Of a stretch of DNA of 64,000 bases, positions 49,216-57,364 are shown piece by piece. Both the position numbers and the translations under genes were made by a program. Location of the stretch: NCBI GenBank assembly GCA_023151255.1, contig JAKLJG010000001.1, forward strand, positions 1 through 64,000, written 5' to 3'. The DNA comes from Cyclobacteriaceae bacterium. GTDB lineage: Bacteria > Bacteroidota > Bacteroidia > Cytophagales > Cyclobacteriaceae. A model generated the notes under the pieces. It was given only the letters and a program-made list of their open reading frames with translations. It searched no databases and was not told the DNA's origin. The number at the start of each line of letters is the position of its first letter. Position 1 is the first letter of the stretch.

Positions 49216-50309
49216 AATCCTGCTATGGTTTGTTCGGTAATATAATCAACAACTTTTTCCAGGCTGTCGGTTTGCTTAAACACGGCTAACTGTCGGTCGG
49301 CTCCGGTGCCTTGTTTCAGCATGGTGTAAACATAATTAATTGCTTGCCGGCTTCCCAGTTCATCCACTACGTCATCAACAAATTCAAGCAGCTCATTAAT
49401 CAATGCACGGGTTTCTACTTCCTCCTGCTTGCCGAAGTCAATCAGTTTGCCATCAATGCCATAGCGACTTGCCCGCCACTTGTTTTCGTTAATAAGTGCG
49501 CGGTTGTACACAATAAAACTCATGTTTTGCTTGCGCAGTTTATACAATTTTACCACCAGCGCCTGAAACAAGGCCGTTATGGCCATGGTTTCTTCCACTC
49601 GCATGGGTACATCGCAGATGCGGAATTCGATGGTATCGAAGAAGGGATGTACGCGTATATCCCACCAGATTTTCTTGGCGTTGTCGATGCAGCCGGTTTT
49701 GATAAGCAGGTTTACATAGTTTTTGAAGTCGTCCCAATCATTGAAATAATCAGGTAAACCGGTGCGCGGAAACTTATCGAACACTTTGGTACGGAAGGAT
49801 TTGAAGCCGGTGTTGCGGCCCTCCCAAAACGGGCTGTTGCAGGAAAGCGCATACACGTGCGGCAGAAAGTAGCGGATAGTATTCACAATGTGAATGGCCA
49901 TGTTTTTATCGGAAATGCCCACGTGCACATGTAAACCGAAGATGAGGTTTGAACGGGCGGCCTCCTGCATTTCATTAACAATCTCATCGTAGCGCGGGTT
50001 GGGCGTAATCAGTTGTTTTGACCAGTGGGAGAAGGGGTGTGTACCGGATGCGCCAATGCGCAGGTTCATGGAGCGGGCAATGTCGCTAACCAGTTTGCGC
50101 AGTTTGCTGATGTCGCTGCGGGCTTCTTCAATGTTGCGGCAAATGCCGGTGCCAACCTCAACTACGGCCTGGTGCATTTCGGCTTTTACATGGTCTTTCA
50201 ATACCTGTTGTGCCGCCTCAACAATCTTCTGGTCGTGCGAGGTGAGTTCCCGGCTCACCGGGTCAATCACCATGTACTCTTCTTCAACGCCTAATGTAAA
50301 TTTTTCCAT
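49212..50309 (-). CDS. Carboxylate-amine ligase, YbdK/GCS2 family
   Basis: FTLGVEEEYMVIDPVSRELTSHDQKIVE...GASGTHPFSHW...FGLHVHVGISDKNMAIHIVN...EFRICDVPMRVEETMAITAL. Confidence 0.9.
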   Translation of the reverse strand: MEKFTLGVEEEYMVIDPVSRELTSHDQKIVEAAQQVLKDHVKAEMHQAVVEVGTGICRNIEEARSDISKLRKLVSDIARSMNLRIGASGTHPFSHWSKQLITPNPRYDEIVNEMQEAARSNLIFGLHVHVGISDKNMAIHIVNTIRYFLPHVYALSCNSPFWEGRNTGFKSFRTKVFDKFPRTGLPDYFNDWDDFKNYVNLLIKTGCIDNAKKIWWDIRVHPFFDTIEFRICDVPMRVEETMAITALFQALVVKLYKLRKQNMSFIVYNRALINENKWRASRYGIDGKLIDFGKQEEVETRALINELLEFVDDVVDELGSRQAINYVYTMLKQGTGADRQLAVFKQTDSLEKVVDYITEQTIAGL

Positions 50310-50350
50310 AGCTTCACCCCCTACCCCTCTCCAGCGAAGAGGGAGAAACG

Positions 50351-51340
50351 TTATTTAGATTTTGCTTTTGACGTAGTCCTGGAATTTCTTTTAAGAAAAG
50401 TTGCCACTGAGTCGGAAACAAATGTTCCCCAGGTCAGGTTGTCTGAATTCGGTTTTTGTTGTTGCGCCCGTTCGATGGCCATTTTCGCGGCATGTTCAAC
50501 CACCCATTCAAAATTTTCCTGGCCAACGGAATTGACATCGGCATCGGGAGCAGGGTTGCAAAAATCGATGGCATACGGAATGCCTCCGCGCACGGCCATT
50601 TCTACCGTATTGAAATCATAGCCAAGTGCCTGGTTGAGTTGTAGTACATAGTCGCGTACTTTTTTAACCAACTTTTCCGAGGCTGGGCCGCTGGTTACCA
50701 CGTACCGCAAATGATGGGGGTTGCGCGGCTCGTATTGCATTACACGAACATAGTTGCGCCCAAGGCAGTAGCAGCGGAAGTATTCTTCGAAAATAATTTC
50801 TTCCTGCAGCATCATTACGAGTTGGCCGGTTTCTTTGTAGGCTCTGAAAAAATCGTCCATGTTGTTGAGTTTGTACACGCTCTTCCAACCGCCACCGGCA
50901 TGGGGCTTCATGTAAGCCGGCCAGCCGATGTATTCAAAGATCTTTTCCCACGACAGTGGAAAATTCAGGTTGCTGAACGATGAATCGGTAGTGTCGGTTG
51001 GTTTATCGTGCGAGGGAAGGATAACCGTTTTCGGTACAGGTACCCCGATTTTCACAGCCAGCGCGTTGTTAAAAAATTTTTCATCGGCACTCCACCAAAA
51101 CGGGTTGTTGATTACGGCTGTTCCGGAAATGGCGGCATTTTTTAGGTAGGCCCGGTAAAAAGGAACATCCTGCGAAATCCGGTCGATAATCACGGCATAA
51201 TCGGTCGGTTCGCCTTGTTGAACTTTGTCGATCAATACCGGTTCGGCCTTAATGTCTTTCAGGCCGGCTTTATTAACACGCTCAATAAAAGCTTCAGGGA
51301 AAGAGCGCTCCATGCCAAACAGAATTCCAATTTTTTTCAT
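50351..51340 (-). CDS. ATP-grasp (RimK-like) ligase
   Basis: MKKIGILFGMERSFPEAFIERVN...WPAYMKPHAGGGWKSVYKLNNM...VMMLQEEIIFEEYFRCYCLG...YAIDFCNPAPDADVNS. ORF opens at 51487 but MKKIGIL is the natural start. Confidence 0.8.
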   Translation of the reverse strand: MKKIGILFGMERSFPEAFIERVNKAGLKDIKAEPVLIDKVQQGEPTDYAVIIDRISQDVPFYRAYLKNAAISGTAVINNPFWWSADEKFFNNALAVKIGVPVPKTVILPSHDKPTDTTDSSFSNLNFPLSWEKIFEYIGWPAYMKPHAGGGWKSVYKLNNMDDFFRAYKETGQLVMMLQEEIIFEEYFRCYCLGRNYVRVMQYEPRNPHHLRYVVTSGPASEKLVKKVRDYVLQLNQALGYDFNTVEMAVRGGIPYAIDFCNPAPDADVNSVGQENFEWVVEHAAKMAIERAQQQKPNSDNLTWGTFVSDSVATFLKRNSRTTSKAKSK

Positions 51341-51345
51341 AGTTG

Positions 51346-52056
51346 TTATTTTATCAGTGAGAGGTAATGCGGAAACATTTCGCGCCACGCGGGCCAATCG
51401 TGCGGGCGTTCGGGGCGTACATCCAACCAGTGGCTGATACCTTTGTTTTTCAGGATGACCGCCATTTTTTCGTTGGCTTCCCAGCACATATCGTGAGTGC
51501 CGGTACCAAGCACCACAAACATGTCATTGAAAAACGGGTTTTGGGCACCGGGCAGAAAATCGGGTGGGTTATTAAAGTACACGTTGTCATCGTAATAGCC
51601 GTCAAGCTGGCTTTTGATGTCAAATGCTGCGCCCATATTGAGAACATACTTCACTACTTCGGGGTGGCGAAATGCAAAATTGGTGGCGTGGTATCCGCCA
51701 AAACTGCAGCCGGCAGTGGCAATGCGGTGCACACCGGTTTCCCGCTGCATAAGCGGCACCAGTTCGTGCAATAAAAACTGGTCGTACCAGATGTGATTCT
51801 TTACCCGGTCGGCCGGATGAATGTTTTTGTTGTACCAGCTCATTGAGTCAATTCCATCCGGGCAATAAATTTTTACCAGGCCTTCATCCAGGAACCACGC
51901 CACACTATCAATCAGCTTAAAATCTTTGTTTTCGTAATAGCTGCCCATGGACGTAGGGAAAAGCATAACCGGGTATCCGCGTGTGCCAAACGCCAGGGTG
52001 CCGATCTCGCGCCCAAGGTTGGGGCTGTACCATTTATGAAAATGCTCGTGGGGCAT
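51346..52056 (-). CDS. Esterase / alpha-beta hydrolase (PF00756-like)
   Basis: Nucleophile elbow GCSFGGYHATNFAFRHPE; LGTGTHD; terminal HDWPAWREMFPHYL His. Confidence 0.85.
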   Translation of the reverse strand: MPHEHFHKWYSPNLGREIGTLAFGTRGYPVMLFPTSMGSYYENKDFKLIDSVAWFLDEGLVKIYCPDGIDSMSWYNKNIHPADRVKNHIWYDQFLLHELVPLMQRETGVHRIATAGCSFGGYHATNFAFRHPEVVKYVLNMGAAFDIKSQLDGYYDDNVYFNNPPDFLPGAQNPFFNDMFVVLGTGTHDMCWEANEKMAVILKNKGISHWLDVRPERPHDWPAWREMFPHYLSLIK

Positions 52057-52132
52057 GGCAGCGGCTGTGGAGGGTTTTGGTAAAATTTTATTTTTGCTGC
52101 CTTAAAATAAGCAATTCAACTCAATATCGGTT

Positions 52133-52945
52133 TTGGATACCCCGCAATTGTACCATCTTGAACAGTTAACTGATGTCCATTCTAAGTTACTGGGGCGCGA
52201 TACGATTGTGGATATTTATCTTCCACAAGCGTTTGAAAAGGCAGATAATCCATATCCTTTGCTGATTCTCAATGACGGCCAGGATGGTAAAGCCATTGAA
52301 TTGAAGGAGCGCCTTGAAGAATTGAGCAAGTCGCAGGCTATTCGCAATGTAATCGTGGTGGCTGTGCATGCCGGAGATCGCCTGCAGGAATACGGAGTTG
52401 CTTCACGAAAAGATTATAAAGGCCGCGGGTCTAAAGCTAAAGACTATACGCGGTTTATCATGACCGAACTGGTACCCTATATTCACTACCGGTATCCTGT
52501 TTCGGAAAATAAGACCGATCACGTGATTGCCGGATTTTCGATGGGTGGTCTTTCGGCTGTTGATATAGCATGGAATAATGCCGATTATTTTGGAAAAGCC
52601 GGGGCGTTTAGCGGATCGTTCTGGTGGCGTAAGCGCGATGCTAAAAGTATTCTCTACAGTGATAAGCGTGATCGACTGATGCATTTGCAGATTCGAAATG
52701 GAAAGTTCAAGCCGGGATTAAAGTTCTGGTTTCAAACGGGCACACAGGATGAGCTGAGTGACCGCAACGAGAACGGAACCATTGATTCTATTGACGATAC
52801 GCTTGATCTAATTGCTGAACTGACAAAAAAGGGTTACCGGCCTTTTCAGGATATTCAGTATTACGAAATTGAAGGGGGCAAACATAACCTCGAAACCTGG
52901 AAGCAGGCGTTACCTGCGTTTTTGAAGTGGGCGTTTGGAAGTTAA
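52133..52945 (+). CDS. Esterase / alpha-beta hydrolase (PF00756-like), divergent from the amidoligase operon
   Basis: LILNDGQDGKAIELKERLEEL, nucleophile elbow AGFSMGGLSAVDIAW, GTQDE, GGKHNLETWKQALPAFLKW. Confidence 0.85.
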   Translation: MDTPQLYHLEQLTDVHSKLLGRDTIVDIYLPQAFEKADNPYPLLILNDGQDGKAIELKERLEELSKSQAIRNVIVVAVHAGDRLQEYGVASRKDYKGRGSKAKDYTRFIMTELVPYIHYRYPVSENKTDHVIAGFSMGGLSAVDIAWNNADYFGKAGAFSGSFWWRKRDAKSILYSDKRDRLMHLQIRNGKFKPGLKFWFQTGTQDELSDRNENGTIDSIDDTLDLIAELTKKGYRPFQDIQYYEIEGGKHNLETWKQALPAFLKWAFGS

Positions 52946-52949
52946 TGGG

Positions 52950-54305
52950 TTAATGTGCCGATGTGGAAACGAATTGGATGTTACGTTTTAAGCCTTTGAA
53001 ACCTGTTCGTTTAACGGCTGATTTTTTAAACAACTTTTGAAATACTTCTTCGGTTAGCTCCAGCCAATCGGAGTTATTCATTCCGGCTGTTTGTGGATGC
53101 GGATTGAAGCGCGGCTCGTGGTGTGGCTGTGCAAAGCGGTTCCAGGGGCATACCTCCTGGCAGATATCGCACCCGAAAATCCAGTTTTCGAATTTACCTT
53201 TTACCTCAGCCGGTATTTCCTCCCTTAGTTCAATTGTAAAATATGAAATGCATTTGCTGCCATCCACCACATAGGGTTGAGGAATAGCCTCTGTGGGGCA
53301 GGCATCCATGCAGGCCGTGCAGGTGCCACAGTAATCTTTTATTGGGCCATCGTATTCCAGTTCAAGATCAACAATCAGTTCGGCCAGGAAAAAGAAACTG
53401 CCCATAGACCGGTTTAGCAGCAATGAATTTTTTCCAATCCACCCGATGCCCGAACGCTTTGCCCAGGCCCGCTCCAGCACCGGAGCTGAGTCAACAAAGG
53501 CGCGACCGTTTATATCGCCCAACTTTTCGCGCAGCCGTAACATGAACTCCTTCAGCTTGTCTTTAATCACGAAGTGATAATCTTCGCCATAGGCGTACCG
53601 GGTAATTTTCAGGTTGTGCCTATCCGTTAGATCTTTTGCAGGAAAGTAATTGTAGATAAGACTGATCACGGATTTTGCCCCGGGAATCAATTTGGTAGGG
53701 TCGAGGCGCTTTTCAAAGTGGTTGGCCATGTAAGCCATTTTGCCGTGGTAGTTGCGCTTCAGCCACTCTTCGAGTTTGGGCGCTTCGTCTTCAAGGAATT
53801 CGGCTTTGGAAATACCGCAATAACTGAAGCCGAGTTGGGTGGCGGTGTGTTTGATGAAGGTTGTACGGGAAGACACCCCCCTTTGTCCCCCCTCAAGGGG
53901 GGAAATAGTACCGCCCCCTTTGAGGGGGGCAGGGGGGGCGTTTAACTTTATCCAATCTGCAATTTTTGATACAACCATTTCAGTTCGGTTGCGAACTTCG
54001 CGGTCATCAAACCGCAGAAACCGGACACCGGTTGTTTCAAGTTTTTGCTGCCGTTTTCGATCGCTGCTTTTGGCTTCTTTTGTTAAATGACTTTCGCCAT
54101 CAATTTCAATAGCCAGCATAAGTTCATGGCAATAGAAATCCACGATATAATCTAACAAGGGTACTTGCCGGTGAAACTGGTAACCAGCGAGTTTTCTCCT
54201 TCTGATTTCATTCCATAATATAACTTCTGATGCTGTTGCAAACTTTCGCAATTCACGCGCCTGGTTGCGCAGATCTTTACGGTATGAAATCAGTTTGTTT
54301 CGCAT
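52950..54305 (-). CDS. queG: Fusion ORF: N-terminal DUF559 endonuclease-like domain + epoxyqueuosine reductase QueG
   Basis: N-term: [55 protein letters not shown] (DUF559). C-term: [62 protein letters not shown] (QueG). Possible QueG-only GTG start at 53876. Confidence 0.88.
   Translation of the reverse strand: MRNKLISYRKDLRNQARELRKFATASEVILWNEIRRRKLAGYQFHRQVPLLDYIVDFYCHELMLAIEIDGESHLTKEAKSSDRKRQQKLETTGVRFLRFDDREVRNRTEMVVSKIADWIKLNAPPAPLKGGGTISPLEGGQRGVSSRTTFIKHTATQLGFSYCGISKAEFLEDEAPKLEEWLKRNYHGKMAYMANHFEKRLDPTKLIPGAKSVISLIYNYFPAKDLTDRHNLKITRYAYGEDYHFVIKDKLKEFMLRLREKLGDINGRAFVDSAPVLERAWAKRSGIGWIGKNSLLLNRSMGSFFFLAELIVDLELEYDGPIKDYCGTCTACMDACPTEAIPQPYVVDGSKCISYFTIELREEIPAEVKGKFENWIFGCDICQEVCPWNRFAQPHHEPRFNPHPQTAGMNNSDWLELTEEVFQKLFKKSAVKRTGFKGLKRNIQFVSTSAH
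53874..53940. repeat. G/C-rich palindromic mini-repeat inside the DUF559-QueG ORF
   Basis: CACCCCCCTTTGTCCCCCCTCAAGGGGGGAAATAGTACCGCCCCCTTTGAGGGGGGCAGGGGGGGCG: nested CCCCCC..GGGGGG palindromes, translated as [23 protein letters not shown]. Confidence 0.85.
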
Positions 54306-54347
54306 AGGGAAAGACAGCGATTTAGAATCAGCTCAGGTATAGGAGTT

Positions 54348-55379
54348 TCAATCAAACAATCCCGGCCCCTTGCTTCGGGGAGGAACAATTTTCAAATGCT
54401 TATAGGCACGCTCGGTTACCTCTCTTCCGCGTGAAGTACGTTTAATGTATCCTTCCTGAATTAAGAAAGGTTCATATACCTCTTCAATGGTTTCACCTTC
54501 TTCGCCAACGGCTGTGGCTATGGTGGAAATACCCACTGGCCCGCCTTTAAATTTTTCGATGATGGTTAGCAGAATGCGGTTATCCATTTCATCCAAGCCG
54601 TTTTCATCCACATCCAAGGCTTTCAGTGCCAGTTGGGCAATGGCTAAGGTAATGGTGCCATCGCCTTTAATCTGGGCGAAGTCGCGGGTTCTGCGCAGCA
54701 GGTTGTTGGCAATGCGCGGTGTGCCGCGGCTTCTGCGGGCTATTTCAAAAGCAGCCTCCTTTTCAATTGGCGCATTAAGAATGCCGGCCGACCGGTGAAT
54801 AATTTTAGTGAGCAGCGCAGAATCATAATACTCCAGCCGCGAATTGATGCCAAACCGGGCCCGCAGGGGGGCGGTAAGCAAGCCCGCGCGTGTGGTGGCA
54901 CCAATTAAGGTGAAAGGGTTCAGTCCGATTTGGATGGATCGTGCATTCGGACCGGAGTCGAGCATAATGTCAATTTTAAAATCCTCCATGGCTGAATAGA
55001 GGTATTCCTCCACCACCGGGTTGAGGCGATGAATCTCATCAATAAACAGCACATCGTTGGTTTCAAGGTTCGTAAGTAAACCGGCAAGGTCGCCCGGTTT
55101 ATCGAGTACGGGGCCTGAGGTAATTTTAATGTTTGAACCTAATTCGTTGGCAATAATGTAGGAAAGCGTGGTTTTGCCCAGGCCCGGGGGGCCGTGCAGC
55201 AATACGTGGTCGAGCGATTCGCCCCGTTGTTTGGCGGCCTGTACAAACACACGGATGTTCTCAACGGTTTTATGCTGGCCGGTAAAATCAGCAAAGGTGA
55301 GCGGGCGCAAGGCCTTCTCCATTTCCTTATCAGCCGCTGTTAATGATTCGCTGTCGCCCTTCAGGTAGTCTTCACGCAT
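54348..55379 (-). CDS. ruvB: Holliday junction branch migration DNA helicase RuvB
   Basis: [76 protein letters not shown]. Confidence 0.97.
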   Translation of the reverse strand: MREDYLKGDSESLTAADKEMEKALRPLTFADFTGQHKTVENIRVFVQAAKQRGESLDHVLLHGPPGLGKTTLSYIIANELGSNIKITSGPVLDKPGDLAGLLTNLETNDVLFIDEIHRLNPVVEEYLYSAMEDFKIDIMLDSGPNARSIQIGLNPFTLIGATTRAGLLTAPLRARFGINSRLEYYDSALLTKIIHRSAGILNAPIEKEAAFEIARRSRGTPRIANNLLRRTRDFAQIKGDGTITLAIAQLALKALDVDENGLDEMDNRILLTIIEKFKGGPVGISTIATAVGEEGETIEEVYEPFLIQEGYIKRTSRGREVTERAYKHLKIVPPRSKGPGLFD

Positions 55380-55392
55380 ACTGGTTATTTTG

Positions 55393-55400
55393 CAAAAGTA
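55393..55400 (-). promoter_or_regulatory. Candidate -7 box (TACTTTTG) upstream of ruvB
   Basis: Minus strand ACGTACTTTTGCAAAA just upstream of the ruvB ATG; fits TAnnTTTG. Confidence 0.4.
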
Positions 55401-55471
55401 CGTATTTCATGAACTTCCTTAATAAGCAACATTGTTGCATTAGCTGAATTGGGCTAACTTGCCACTCGCTT

Positions 55472-56512
55472 ATGAGTAATCGTACTAAAAACATTCTTTA
55501 CACAGGTATTCTTTTACTAAGTGTGTTTATCGTTTATCAGTATCGGAATCGATCACAGCATCCGGTTTTCATTGAAGGAAAAACCATGGGCACTACCTAT
55601 CACATTACCTATTTTGATACAGATAGGCGAGACTTTAAACTTCAGGTTGATTCTATACTTAACGGGGTTAATCAGGCTATTAATACCTATTTGCCACAGT
55701 CTGAAGTAACACGGTTCAATAAAGGTACTGGGCCCGTAAAATTTGAACTGCCTTATTTGCAGCAGTTGCTGGAACGCTCACAGGAAATTGTAAGCGCCTC
55801 TTCAGGAGCGTTTGATCCAACCGTGATGCCGCTGGTGAATGCATGGGGATTCGGCCCGGCCGAACCGCTTAATCCGGATAACCTCGAGATAGACTCCATC
55901 CGTGAGTTTATCGGTTTCGAAAAAGTAGGCTTCAATGCCGACAGTGTGTGGAAAACCGATGCTCGCACCCAGCTGGATTTTGGTGGCATAGGCCAGGGTT
56001 ATGGAGCTGATGTGGTTGTCGAGTTTCTGAAAAGCAAGGGCATAACCGATATGCTGGTGGAAATCGGAGGAGAGGGAATGGCAGTAGGCCGTAACCGGAA
56101 AACCGGCAGACCTTGGGAAATAGGCATTTTGGATCCCAACTCCACCCGCGAAGATCAGTTTTTCAAAGCATATGTATCACTCGAGAACAAGTCGTTTACT
56201 ACGTCCGGTAATTATTTTAACTACCGCGAAATTGACGGCAAGAAATTTTCGCATACCATCGATCCACAATCGGGTTATCCGGTAAACAATCCGCTGTTGA
56301 GTGTTTCTGTTTTTTCGGCCGATGCTACTTCAGCTGACGGCTGGGCTACAGCACTGATGGTGATGGGCGTTGAAAAGGCCATGGAGGTACTCCACCATCA
56401 CCCGGAACTGGACGCTCTGTTAATGTATTCTGGCGACAATGGTTTAATTGAGATGTTTATTACTCCGGGAATTGAGGATCAGGTAACTTTAAAAAAGTAC
56501 GCATGGCATTGA
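55472..56512 (+). CDS. apbE: FAD:protein FMN transferase
   Basis: KTMGTTYHITYF, GAFDPTVMPLVNAWGFGP, DFGGIGQGYGADVVVEFL, HTIDPQSGYPV, TSADGWATALMVMG. Confidence 0.94.
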   Translation: MSNRTKNILYTGILLLSVFIVYQYRNRSQHPVFIEGKTMGTTYHITYFDTDRRDFKLQVDSILNGVNQAINTYLPQSEVTRFNKGTGPVKFELPYLQQLLERSQEIVSASSGAFDPTVMPLVNAWGFGPAEPLNPDNLEIDSIREFIGFEKVGFNADSVWKTDARTQLDFGGIGQGYGADVVVEFLKSKGITDMLVEIGGEGMAVGRNRKTGRPWEIGILDPNSTREDQFFKAYVSLENKSFTTSGNYFNYREIDGKKFSHTIDPQSGYPVNNPLLSVSVFSADATSADGWATALMVMGVEKAMEVLHHHPELDALLMYSGDNGLIEMFITPGIEDQVTLKKYAWH

Positions 56513-57258
56513 AACTTTCGGTACTTTTTTTTACACCCCTGCTTGCAGGCTTGCTTATTTATTTTTTACCTGAAGGCCGAAACCGTAACTACCGGCTGCT
56601 GCTGGTGTTTGCCGGATCGTATTTATTTGGCATTACCGTGGTGCACATCCTGCCGGAACTTTACCGGAACAACGGTGAAGTAGAATTAATAGGCTTATTC
56701 GTATTGGCCGGTTTTTTCCTGCAGCAGCTACTCGAATACTTTACCTCCGGAATTGAGCACGGCCATATTCATACGCAGGATCATGCCCATACTCACTCGC
56801 ATTATCATCACCAGGTTTCGGCCATTGTGCTGCTGCTGGCGTTGTGTGTTCATGCTTTTCTAGAAGGTGCCATGCTCGCACAACCGGCAACCATGGGTTT
56901 TAATTACGATGTAAATGCCATCTTGCTGGGCATTGCCTTACACCGCGCCCCGGCAGCTTTTGCGCTGATGACGGTTCTTTCCTTTCAACTGCATTCCGCA
57001 CGTAAAGCCTTACCTTACCTGGCAGTTTTCTCTATTGCCGCACCAGCAGGTTTGCTGATAAGTACCTACCTGACAGAAGCGGAAGTACTGACTACCTCCG
57101 GCCTCACCTTTCTCTACGCTCTGGTAAGTGGAAACTTTCTGCACATCTCGACTACCATTGTTTTTGAAAGCAGTCCGGAGCACCACTTTAATGCACGCAA
57201 GCTGGCCGTGGCCATTATTGGGGCTTTAGCTGCTGTAGCGGTTGAGTACATCCTTTGA
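56503..57258 (+). CDS. ZIP family metal transporter
   Basis: His-rich cytosolic loop EHGHIHTQDHAHTHSHYHH; HAFLEGAMLAQ; GIALHRAPAAFALM. Confidence 0.88.
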   Translation: MALKLSVLFFTPLLAGLLIYFLPEGRNRNYRLLLVFAGSYLFGITVVHILPELYRNNGEVELIGLFVLAGFFLQQLLEYFTSGIEHGHIHTQDHAHTHSHYHHQVSAIVLLLALCVHAFLEGAMLAQPATMGFNYDVNAILLGIALHRAPAAFALMTVLSFQLHSARKALPYLAVFSIAAPAGLLISTYLTEAEVLTTSGLTFLYALVSGNFLHISTTIVFESSPEHHFNARKLAVAIIGALAAVAVEYIL

Positions 57259-57364
57259 CATACTATAATGAAGATGGAAAATCGTTAACCAATTATTCAT
57301 CATTTGCCTCACATTCTTTATGTTGATGATGGCAGAGAAAGCAAATAACCGCTATTTTCAAACC

